Source of the DNA: Pirellulaceae bacterium
Lineage (GTDB): Bacteria; Planctomycetota; Planctomycetia; Pirellulales; Pirellulaceae
DNA length: 64,000 bases
Reading direction: 5' to 3'
Assembly (NCBI GenBank): GCA_018402565.1
Contig: JAGYIQ010000003.1
Span: 748,130 to 812,129, forward strand
In this document: in pieces, positions 36,357-44,282 of the stretch
Layout of the letters: each line of letters opens with the position of its first letter
Position numbering within the stretch: position 1 is the stretch's first letter
Notes under the pieces: model-generated
What the model was told of the DNA's origin: nothing
Databases searched by the model: none
What the model saw: the letters and a program-made list of their open reading frames with translations, nothing else
Made by a program: the position numbers and the translations under genes

Positions 36357-36496
36357 TGCTTTGTCACAGCCAAAGCGTGGCGTGTGGTAAAGGGGTCAGG
36401 CGTCAATTGTGCGCAGCACCCGCAGGGCCGTTCCGGCAATTGACGCCTGACCCCTTTACCACAACGATCCCAAAATTAAATTGTGACAAAGCACTA
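36354..36496 (+). mobile_element. Element B, complete copy 1
   Basis: About 140 bp. Outer inverted ends tgctttgtcaca and tgtgacaaagca are preceded or followed by ctag. Inner arms ggtaaaggggtcaggcgtc and gacgcctgacccctttacc enclose a GC-rich core. The first TAG is the thiolase stop codon. No gene inside. Confidence 0.85.
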
Positions 36497-36637
36497 GTGC
36501 TTTGTCACAGCCAAAGCTTGGTGTGTGGTACAGGGGTCAGGCGTCAACTGTGCGAAGCACCCGCAGGGCCGTTCCGGCAATTGACGCCTGACCCCTTTAC
36601 CACAACGATCCCAAACGGAAACGGTGACAAAGCACTC
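36495..36637 (+). mobile_element. Element B, complete copy 2, in tandem
   Basis: Follows copy 1 directly, sharing the ctag junction (gcactagtgc). Nearly identical to copy 1, with a few substitutions (gtacagg for gtaaagg; actgtgcgaag for attgtgcgcag). It ends gtgacaaagca followed by ctcg. Confidence 0.85.
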
Positions 36638-36870
36638 GTGTTGTATCGACACTCGGCTGAGCAGTTGGCCGCATCGATTGAGGCGAGTTCTGTACCACAA
36701 ACACGTCTGCTAACCCCGAACGTGTAGCGGCCTGCCCCAAGCCTTGGCTTTGAGATGGCAATCGTCTCGAGCCAGTGAAACGGCTACCGGCGGCTTTTCT
36801 TGAAATCGATCTTATTTTCCCTACGACTTGGTCGACAACGTCGTGCTGGTCGTGAACAGCGTCAAAAAAT

Positions 36871-37034
36871 CGTAACCGTTCACGGTTGGGAGGTAATCCT
36901 CGGGGCTGGTGCATTCCGCAAGTCGGTTGGTTCTCGGGGTAAACCGATAGCGTTCTCCAGTTGATTTGACTCGCAAACAACCGACTGGTTAGCCCGACTT
37001 GCTGCATGGCACCCTACGGGGCGTGAACGGTTAC
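36871..37034 (-). mobile_element. Element A, complete copy 3 (inverted)
   Basis: 164 bp with ends GTAACCGTTCACG and CGTGAACGGTTAC, internally reversed relative to copies 1 and 2. Flanks are aaaaaatc and aaaaaaac, an 8-bp repeat with one mismatch. The right flank is the T-run (A-run on this strand) of the flagellin terminator. Confidence 0.85.
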
Positions 37035-37044
37035 AAAAAAACGA

Positions 37045-37078
37045 ACCGAGCCGACTGGGGGCCCCCAATCGGCTCGGT
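37045..37078 (-). terminator. Intrinsic terminator of flagellin gene 1
   Basis: A perfect 10-bp stem (accgagccga with tcggctcggt) encloses a G/C-rich loop (ctgggggcccccaa). Read on the minus strand it is followed by tcg and then seven T, the usual intrinsic form. The T-run is the target of the element A copy. Confidence 0.85.
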
Positions 37079-37103
37079 AGCGGAGAACACTATGCGGCGT
37101 TGC

Positions 37104-37148
37104 GCGATTCGGTTTATCGCGATTCGGTTTATCGCAATTCGGTTTATC
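37104..37148. repeat. 15-bp tandem repeat at the flagellin stop
   Basis: Three copies of gcgattcggtttatc (the third reads gcaattcggtttatc) end at the flagellin stop codon, so the TAA lies inside the array. Confidence 0.9.
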
Positions 37149-38577
37149 GCAACAGCGACAACACGTTTTGTGGGTTCTGGTTGGCGATTCCCAAGACCGA
37201 CGTACCGGATTGGACCAGCACTTGAGCTCGCGTGAGCATGGCCGATTCTTCGGCAAAATCGGCATCTCGGATGGCGCTTTCGGCTTCTGTCAAGTTATTC
37301 AACAGATCGGATAGCGACACGATGTTGGAATCGATGGTCGTCTTTTGGAATGCACCCAAGCGGCCGCGAAGTTCGACCACCTTGGTGATGACTTCATCGA
37401 CGATCTTGGCCGCGTTGGTGGGATCCGATGTCAAGTCCCGTGAGTTGCCGGCTCGCAGTTCGTAGAGTCGACCGGTTTCGCCACCCAAGCTGCCAGTGCT
37501 CAAGCTTTGGATGCCCAACCGCGCTTGTTGGTTCGAGACGACATCGGGGCCGAGTTGGATGATGGCACCACCACCGTTGATACTGAACTGGACCGCATCA
37601 CTGCTTCCGGCCTCGACGGTCAAAGACAAGCTCAAGGTTGTGTTGTTGACCGACAAGGTATTGCCATCCCCGTTGGCACGGACGCCGTTGACGGTGGCAT
37701 TGATATCCGCACCGGTATCGCGGATGGCCGACAGGTTAGTGGCAAAGGTGCCCGATGCACCCTCGGTGATCACCTCGATATCGACAAAGCTCTTCGAGCC
37801 GTAGGCGATCGAGTTCATCTCGATGACGCCATTGTTATTGACGGCTTCCACACCAGTGGCGTCTTTGACCAGATTGAACGCATTGACCATGTCGTCGACG
37901 GTGGCCCCGGATTGGAAGGTAAAGACTTCGGCACCGTCCTTACCCGCCAATTTCAGCACGAGGTCGTCGTTCAGGGCGTTGTTGGTGAAGGCATTGGCCC
38001 CGACGGTCAAATTGGCTTGTTGGGCTGCGTTGAGGATATTCACATCGACGGCGACCGAGCCGGGGGCACCGAGGTTGGCGACATTGATTTTCAGATCGCG
38101 GACGGTATCGAGACCGATGCCGTTGGCACCACCTGCCGTGACCTGGAAGTCCATGCTACCGTCGAGCAGAGAGCGACCTTGGAAGGTGGTGGTCTTGGCG
38201 ATACGATCAATGGCTTCCAAGGACGAGTCCACTTGGAGTTGATTGGCCGCGATTTGTTCATCGCTCAAGGCGCCACTATTGGCAGCTTCGACGATCAACC
38301 CTCGAATGTCGTTGAGCAGGTTCGACACTTGGCCCAAAGCGCTGTCCGCGGTGGCGATCATGTGCCCTGCTCGTTCGCTGTTGCCAATCGCTCGACGCGT
38401 GGCCGTGATGTCACGACGGAGGTTTTCGCTACCGATCAACCCCGCCGGATCGTCCTTGCCAGAGTTGATTCGCAGACCCGTACTTAAACGATTCAGAGCC
38501 GTCTGCAATTGGGAGTTCGACCGCCCCAAGGTATTTTGGGCGATCATAGAACTGACATTTGTATTGATTCGACTCAT
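37144..38577 (-). CDS. Flagellin 1
   Basis: Structural protein of the flagellar filament. The 477-residue sequence opens MSRINTNVSSMIAQNTL and RLSTGLRINSGKDDPAGL, the conserved D0/D1 start, and ends with the matching helix (LTRAQVLVQSGTSVLGIANQ). A variable middle (about 150-380) carries the D2/D3-like part. A ribosome site (taaggat) precedes the ATG. It lies 503 bp downstream of flagellin 2, in the same direction, and ends in a clear terminator. Other flagellar genes are not in the window. Confidence 0.97.
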   Translation of the reverse strand: MSRINTNVSSMIAQNTLGRSNSQLQTALNRLSTGLRINSGKDDPAGLIGSENLRRDITATRRAIGNSERAGHMIATADSALGQVSNLLNDIRGLIVEAANSGALSDEQIAANQLQVDSSLEAIDRIAKTTTFQGRSLLDGSMDFQVTAGGANGIGLDTVRDLKINVANLGAPGSVAVDVNILNAAQQANLTVGANAFTNNALNDDLVLKLAGKDGAEVFTFQSGATVDDMVNAFNLVKDATGVEAVNNNGVIEMNSIAYGSKSFVDIEVITEGASGTFATNLSAIRDTGADINATVNGVRANGDGNTLSVNNTTLSLSLTVEAGSSDAVQFSINGGGAIIQLGPDVVSNQQARLGIQSLSTGSLGGETGRLYELRAGNSRDLTSDPTNAAKIVDEVITKVVELRGRLGAFQKTTIDSNIVSLSDLLNNLTEAESAIRDADFAEESAMLTRAQVLVQSGTSVLGIANQNPQNVLSLLR

Positions 38578-39080
38578 GTCAAAATCCTTAGATTGTATAT
38601 GTCTCTGCGATCACTTTCACTGACCGGTCTCAGTCCGCGAAATCGCATCGTCGTCACTTTGTCTCACCTTCAAGATCCCCAGCGTTGACGATACGCGTCA
38701 ACGTTGGTCCCCGACACCATTCGAGCTGACTTTGGCAATCTCAGACGTTACTGAAATCTCGCAAAGTCGGGACTGACCGATCCATCCAGTCGTGGAGTGC
38801 TATCGTCCGAGAAAATTAAGCAACTTTTAGCAAATTGACGCAGTTCACCCGAGAGTGGGCAATGGTCCGTTAGTTATTTTGAAGATACACAAAGCAACAA
38901 CGGCGACGGTTCTGACGACCGCGCCGGCCAGATAGCCAAGTCATGTTAAACTGTGAGCATTCTAAGATCTAAGGCTGTTAAAGTATCCGCTTCCTAGCGA
39001 TTGTTTGGGTCCGAGTTGGAGGGAAACTGGAGTGGAACACGTGTACCGATCACGCGGCGACTGGTTCGGCCCTTATCATG
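38578..39080. other. Spacer between flagellin genes
   Basis: About 500 bp, probably with the flagellin 1 promoter. A perfect 8-bp inverted repeat (cgttgacg-atacg-cgtcaacg, 38683-38703) is a candidate operator. I could not find convincing sigma-28 or sigma-54 boxes. Confidence 0.45.
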
Positions 39081-40514
39081 TTACTGCAGCAGTGCCAGAA
39101 CGTTCTGCGGGGCTTGGTTGGCGATCCCCAATACGGCGGTGCCGGATTGTGTTAGGACCTGGGCACGTGTCAACGCCGCGGTTTCAGCTGCGAAGTCGGC
39201 ATCGCGGATACTGCTCTCCGCCTCCGTCAGATTGTTGAGCAGCTCGTTCAATGATTCAACGTTGCTATCGATTGTCGCTCGTTGCAGCGCGCCGAGCCGA
39301 CCGCGTAATTGTGACACAGACTGTATCACCTCGTCGACGATCTTGGCGGCGCCCGTGATATCGCCGGCCAACTCTCGCGCGTTGCCGGAGCGGAGTTCGT
39401 ACAAGCGTCCGGTGGTGCCACCGAGTTTTCCGGTGTTGAGGCTCTGGATGCCAATTCGCAACTGTTGGTTGCTGACCACGGCCGGGCCCATTTGAAAAAC
39501 AGCCCCACCGCCTTCGATGCGGAACTCGACAGCCGCAGACGATCCGGGCTCGACAGCAATTTCCAAATTTAAATTGGAGGAGTTGACATACATGGTATTG
39601 CCATCGCCGCGGGCCAACATGCCGTTGATCGTGGCGTCGATGTCCGTTCCCGTGGAGCGGCGTGCCGAGGCATTTTCGCCGAAGGTACCTGCCGGTCCTT
39701 CGCTGATGACCTCCAAGTCTACGAAGGAGCGACTGCCGTACTCGATCGTATTCAGTTCCAAGTCGCCACCGTTGTTGGTCGCGGTGACGCCGGTCCCGTC
39801 AGACACCAAGTTGATGGCAGCGACAATGTCATCGATGCTGGCCCCGGCCTGAAAGGTGAAGACCTCCGAGCCGGATTTGCCGGCCAACTTGACGACGAGA
39901 TCGTCGTTTAAGACGCCGTTGTTGAATCCGTTGACACCTACGGTTAGGGAAGCCTGGGTAGCTGGATTGTTTATGACGGCTTGCAGGTCGACCGCGCCTT
40001 GCGGTCCGAGGTTCGCCTTGTGGATCCTGACGTCCACGGCGGTGTCCAAGCCGATGCCGTTAACCCCGGCTGCGGTGAAATGAAAATCCAAACTACCATT
40101 GAGCAGCGGGCGTCCCTGAAACGTCGTAGTCTGGGCGATGCGATCGATCGCCTCTAACGAGGAATCGATCTGCAGCTGATTCGCGGCCACCTGCTCGTCA
40201 CTGATGACGCCTCGGTTGGCCGCTTCCACGACCAGACCCCGAATGTCGTTCAGCAGACTCGATACCTGCCCCAAGGAACTGTCGGCAGTTGCGATCAATT
40301 GTCCGGCTCGTTCGCTGTTGCTGATCGCCATCCGAGCACTGGTAATGTCCCGTCGCAGGTTCTCACTAGCGATCAACCCGGCAGGATCGTCTTTGCCGGC
40401 GTTGATTCTCAGGCCGGTGCTCAAACGCGACAAGGCCGTACTCAAATCACCGCCGGTACGCCGCAGGGTATTTTGGGAGATGAGTGAACTGACGTTGGTA
40501 TTGATGCGTGACAT
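39081..40514 (-). CDS. Flagellin 2 (paralogue of flagellin 1)
   Basis: The second flagellin, also 477 residues, opens MSRINTNVSSLISQNTLRR and RLSTGLRINAGKDDPAGL, and ends LTQSGTAVLGIANQAPQNV. It differs most from flagellin 1 in the middle domain while keeping the same length, so these are diverged tandem paralogues. No ribosome site is obvious before the ATG. Flagellin 1 lies downstream in the same direction, but with its own probable promoter and terminator. Confidence 0.97.
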   Translation of the reverse strand: MSRINTNVSSLISQNTLRRTGGDLSTALSRLSTGLRINAGKDDPAGLIASENLRRDITSARMAISNSERAGQLIATADSSLGQVSSLLNDIRGLVVEAANRGVISDEQVAANQLQIDSSLEAIDRIAQTTTFQGRPLLNGSLDFHFTAAGVNGIGLDTAVDVRIHKANLGPQGAVDLQAVINNPATQASLTVGVNGFNNGVLNDDLVVKLAGKSGSEVFTFQAGASIDDIVAAINLVSDGTGVTATNNGGDLELNTIEYGSRSFVDLEVISEGPAGTFGENASARRSTGTDIDATINGMLARGDGNTMYVNSSNLNLEIAVEPGSSAAVEFRIEGGGAVFQMGPAVVSNQQLRIGIQSLNTGKLGGTTGRLYELRSGNARELAGDITGAAKIVDEVIQSVSQLRGRLGALQRATIDSNVESLNELLNNLTEAESSIRDADFAAETAALTRAQVLTQSGTAVLGIANQAPQNVLALLQ

Positions 40515-40894
40515 GGCGACTCTGTAGGTTTAACGGCCAGGATTGTAAGCGATATCGTGTTGCCAGGTAGACTCCGGATGTTCGGCTTGTTGTGCACAAT
40601 CGAACCAGCAGGTGTCTTGGGCTCAATTCGGACATTAGGCTCAGCTGTGCTAATCAAATTAACCGTAATTTCACGCCCTTCGGTCTCAATCCCAACTTAC
40701 AACCGTTCTCTCGAGCATAGCGATTAAAACCAGCAAACCTTGCCTAGTTTACCCAAGCGGCTAAATCGTCGCTTGACAACCTACAGGCAAGAAATCACGG
40801 GTCACACCAAATGATTGTGGCGATTGGACGAATTTTCACGCCGATACCTTTTAACGGGGTTATTCTCTCCTGGTGATCAACGGAGTCAATCGAG
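40515..40894. other. Divergent region upstream of flagellin 2
   Basis: A 380-bp spacer between flagellin 2 and the secreted protein gene. It should hold both promoters, but I see no box I would defend. Confidence 0.45.
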
Positions 40895-41926
40895 ATGCGT
40901 TCCAACTTCACTCGACTGCTCGCTTTGGCGATGGGTGTCAGCAGCTTCGGTTGCGGATCTGTGGTTTTTGCTCAGTCCCTGTCCCTGGATGCAGCCAAAG
41001 GCCTGGTTCCCGGTAGCGGGACCCGGATCGAACAAGTCGGGGACGACTTCGAGGACCCGGAGTGGAAATGCGACCTGCACTTGCCCAAGAGTTCACAGGA
41101 GATCGATGGACAGGTCCGCAGTCCGGGCGCGAAGGTGTCCAACGGTCGCTGGTACGAGGGCGTCAAACGCGGCGTGCCGGATGTCGTTCAGCGCGTTGAG
41201 ACCCCGGCCGGCGGCTTGGAGGGCAGTTCGGGCGCGCTGTTGTTGCGGAGCCTGCAAACGGGGGTTCCCGGTCGTTTGTCCTACAAAAATCAACAGGACG
41301 ATTTTGTTTGCGACGTGGAGACCCGGCTCGGCGGTAAGCTGCCCGTGTCGCAGTGCCCCAGCGTCGTGACGCGGATCTACCTGCCGCCGTTCGAAGAGTG
41401 GAATTCCCATGCGGGCGCCCATTTCGGTTTCCGCCTGTCTCTCGGGACAACCAAACTTTCTGGTACTTCAGGACGGGGGCGGTTCTCCAGCCCGAAGAAG
41501 GAAGCTGAAACGTACTGGCCCGGCTTGTTTGCCGATAAAACCCCGGCCAAACAATCCAAGTCAGGTCAGATCGAATATCACTGGCGAGTGCGAAGCGATG
41601 CTCGCGGCTACGACTTTCCCGGCCGGCCGATTACACAGCCAGGCTGGTGGACCTTGGGCATCAGCGTCACGCCGGACGGCCAAGTGCATTACTTCGCTCG
41701 CCCGGGCGTGGAGAACCTGACACTGGAGGACCACATCGTCAGCCAATTTCCTTACAATTACCGCGCCGAACATTTCAAGACGTTCTTCTTCAATGTGATC
41801 AACGGGGACGATGGAAAGAACTGGTCGACCCCGATCATTGTCGACGACTCCCACGTCTATTTCCTGGACGCCGAGCAGTTGAAGTTGGCCGCCGAGGAAA
41901 GTCCAGCCACGTTCCAACGACGCTAA
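40895..41926 (+). CDS. Conserved secreted protein of unknown function
   Basis: A 343-residue exported protein with a signal peptide (FTRLLALAMGVSSF, cleavage near VFA-QS). The mature part looks beta-rich, like a lectin or concanavalin fold: EWKCDLHLPKSSQEIDGQV, PGWWTLGISVTPDGQVHYFA, and a closing IIVDDSHVYFLDAEQ. I do not recognise a named family; similar proteins occur widely in planctomycetes. It stands alone between flagellin 2 and the convergent NYN gene. Confidence 0.75.
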   Translation: MRSNFTRLLALAMGVSSFGCGSVVFAQSLSLDAAKGLVPGSGTRIEQVGDDFEDPEWKCDLHLPKSSQEIDGQVRSPGAKVSNGRWYEGVKRGVPDVVQRVETPAGGLEGSSGALLLRSLQTGVPGRLSYKNQQDDFVCDVETRLGGKLPVSQCPSVVTRIYLPPFEEWNSHAGAHFGFRLSLGTTKLSGTSGRGRFSSPKKEAETYWPGLFADKTPAKQSKSGQIEYHWRVRSDARGYDFPGRPITQPGWWTLGISVTPDGQVHYFARPGVENLTLEDHIVSQFPYNYRAEHFKTFFFNVINGDDGKNWSTPIIVDDSHVYFLDAEQLKLAAEESPATFQRR

Positions 41927-41992
41927 AAAGAAGCCGCTGGGCGGCGGGAGTGGGTCAAGCCCAGGACGCTGTCACAACCAAGCCACCACCGC

Positions 41993-43306
41993 TCAGCTCT
42001 TGCCCGGTCGGCGTTTCTTTTTCAGGCGATCGTCGATCTCGAACGAATCGCTGAACAGAACGTCCTCGCCGTAGCCGGGTGGAAAAATCGTCACGTCGGT
42101 CTCGGCCAATTGTCGGTTCCACCGCCTGACCTGTTGGTCACTGACCGCGGGCGCGGCGAACGGCTGGCTGTCTCCGCGCGTGTCCTCACTCGGGGCACAC
42201 CCCATATCCCCAGTGGCCTGAACGCCGGTGTCGTTGGCAGTCGGTGGCTTGGGCTTGGGCTTGGGCACCGAGGTCGGGTCCGCTTGGCCCGCCGGAACCG
42301 ACTTGACCGTTGGCGCCACGGGTGCGGCACCGTCGACGGCCGTCGGGCCGGGCTGGGTGTCCGCGGTAACATTCGCAGGCACCCGTTGATCGCTGGGTTG
42401 CTTCAAGGAAGACGGCGTTGTGGAACCGGGCCGCAAGTCATCCGTCACGGGCTGCAAGCCACCGCTTAAACCAACCGCCTCGAATTCCCGATCCAGTGCC
42501 GCCAGCCATTGGTCCTCGTCCAGGTCGGTCAGCAACCCATGCTTCAGCGGGGTGTCCAACTTGGGGCGGAGATCCAGACCGGCAACTTCCTGCTCGTCGA
42601 TCGAGTCGACCTCCAGACGCCGTGGCGTTTCCCCAGTCGGTTCCGACCGCCGCCCCACTCGTTCGGCAGCCCTGGCGGTGGGCAGCCCCGGGTTCGGGGC
42701 CGACTGTTTCGCGGACGCGGACGTGGGCTTGGAAGTGGCAGCGGCAGCGGGGTGTTGCGGGGCGACCCATTTCTCCAAGCTCTGAGAGAACTCCTCCAGG
42801 AGTTTGGTCTGATCGGGATCTGCCCCGGCCGCCGACATTTCCTTGAGTTCCAACTGCACCTCGAGTTGTATTTCCGCAGCGGTGGCAGCGACTTGCGGAT
42901 TGGTGCGGTTGGCTGCAACGGTCTGATCGTACCACTTGTCCGAGTCGACGAATCTGGCGCGACGTCGTTGGGCGGCCTGTTGAATCTGGTGGTCGCTGGA
43001 GACAATGAGCAGTGACTTGGGCGCCGAGTGCCGCAGCAACATGTCGATGATCATCTCATCGGCGTCGCGATGCCCCGTGGCGAAGTGCACGTGGATGCCG
43101 TTGTGCAGCACGTAGTCCGGTGTGTCGGGCAATCGGACCGCGGAGTCGAAGACAACGGTCACGTCGCCGCGTTCAGAGACTGAAAAAACTTGGGCCAAGA
43201 ACCCCAGCAAGCGGTTCCTGGCCCGTTCCAACATTCCTGGGGCCCCGCGGGGACCTATAAAGCCACAGGTCCCCAACAGGTTGTAGCCATCGATGATGAT
43301 CGGCAC
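41993..43306 (-). CDS. NYN/YacP-type PIN-like nuclease with long tail
   Basis: The N-terminal 130 residues form a PIN-like NYN domain of the YacP (Rae1) type. MPIIIDGYNLLG gives the first acidic residue, with VVFDS, DADEMIIDML and SSDHQIQQAAQ supplying others. Rae1 of Bacillus cleaves mRNA at the ribosome; that role is inferred only. The remaining 300 residues are low-complexity (Pro/Ala/Thr/Lys) with a short basic end (RLKKKRRPGK). The gene begins 10 bp after the sdhB stop and thus sits at the end of the succinate dehydrogenase operon. Confidence 0.8.
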   Translation of the reverse strand: MPIIIDGYNLLGTCGFIGPRGAPGMLERARNRLLGFLAQVFSVSERGDVTVVFDSAVRLPDTPDYVLHNGIHVHFATGHRDADEMIIDMLLRHSAPKSLLIVSSDHQIQQAAQRRRARFVDSDKWYDQTVAANRTNPQVAATAAEIQLEVQLELKEMSAAGADPDQTKLLEEFSQSLEKWVAPQHPAAAATSKPTSASAKQSAPNPGLPTARAAERVGRRSEPTGETPRRLEVDSIDEQEVAGLDLRPKLDTPLKHGLLTDLDEDQWLAALDREFEAVGLSGGLQPVTDDLRPGSTTPSSLKQPSDQRVPANVTADTQPGPTAVDGAAPVAPTVKSVPAGQADPTSVPKPKPKPPTANDTGVQATGDMGCAPSEDTRGDSQPFAAPAVSDQQVRRWNRQLAETDVTIFPPGYGEDVLFSDSFEIDDRLKKKRRPGKS

Positions 43307-43316
43307 GTCACGGCTC

Positions 43317-44156
43317 TCACTCGAAGAACTTCTTCACAGCGTGCACCGTCACCGCTCGGCCGGCCTGGGCGATCGAGGTCGTAAGCGGGATGTGCTTGGG
43401 GCACACCGCGACGCAGTTCTGTGCATTGCCGCAGACTTGGATGCCGCCCGGTTCCGTCAACGCCTCCAACCGTTCGGCCTTCTTGAACTGGCCGGTGGGG
43501 TTGCTGTTGAACAGTACCGCCTGGTTGATCGCATGTGGACCGATAAAGGCCACACTGTTGGCTGCTTCGACACGTTGCCGGTACGCTTCCTCGGATTCGC
43601 CGGCCTCGCGGATTACTTCGACCTTGGCATACTGTGGGCAGGCTTCCAAGCAGCAGCCGCAGCTCATGCATTCGCTCAGCGGGTAGGCCGCTTCTTGCTG
43701 GGTTCGGCTTTGCTTCGGGCCGGGTCCCATATCGAAGTAGCCATCGACTTCGACCCAAGCCTTGACCTTCTTCAATGCCTGGAAGATGCGAGCCCGGTCC
43801 ACGACCAAATCACGCACGACAGGAAACTTGCTCATCGGTTCCAGCACGACCTCGCCGCTGGGGGAATCCTCCAGCAAGCGATCGATCAGAGCCGAGCAGC
43901 TCTGTCGCACCCGCCCGTTGATCAACATCGTGCAGGATCCACACACTTCTTCCAAGCAACCACAATCCCAGGCGATCGGGGCGACCCGCTGGCCGTCGCG
44001 AGTGATCGGTTTGGCCGCAATCTTCTGCAACACGCTGATGATGTTGAGGTTTTCCTCGTACGGGATGTCGAAGTGCTGCCAGTACGCAGCTTGACCGGGC
44101 CCGTCCTGCCGCTTGACTCGTACTTTAATCACACTCGGTTGGTTACTGGCGATCAT
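43317..44156 (-). CDS. sdhB: Succinate dehydrogenase iron-sulfur subunit
   Basis: Carries electrons from the flavoprotein to quinone in complex II. The 279-residue protein shows the plant-type [2Fe-2S] cysteines (CGCLEEVCGSC and a distal RQSC), then CMSCGCCLEACPQ and CGNAQNCVAVCPK for the [4Fe-4S] and [3Fe-4S] clusters. The frame is open to 44273, but the ATG at 44156 gives the family start. It lies third in the sdhC-sdhA-sdhB order, followed by the NYN gene. Confidence 0.95.
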   Translation of the reverse strand: MIASNQPSVIKVRVKRQDGPGQAAYWQHFDIPYEENLNIISVLQKIAAKPITRDGQRVAPIAWDCGCLEEVCGSCTMLINGRVRQSCSALIDRLLEDSPSGEVVLEPMSKFPVVRDLVVDRARIFQALKKVKAWVEVDGYFDMGPGPKQSRTQQEAAYPLSECMSCGCCLEACPQYAKVEVIREAGESEEAYRQRVEAANSVAFIGPHAINQAVLFNSNPTGQFKKAERLEALTEPGGIQVCGNAQNCVAVCPKHIPLTTSIAQAGRAVTVHAVKKFFE

Positions 44157-44282
44157 GGTCGTCGCTTTCTCTCGGTTCCTGAATCGGTCCTGGGTTCTGG
44201 ATTCGGCGTTTTTGCTTGCTGACGGTGACTTGTGGAGCCCGGCGGTCGGGCCATCGCCCCGGCACCGGCCCACTTGCCGCCG

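Noticed and set aside
38578..39080. Sigma-28 or sigma-54 promoter for flagellin 1
   Set aside because: No pair of boxes close enough to the consensus could be found by eye; only an inverted repeat is reported.
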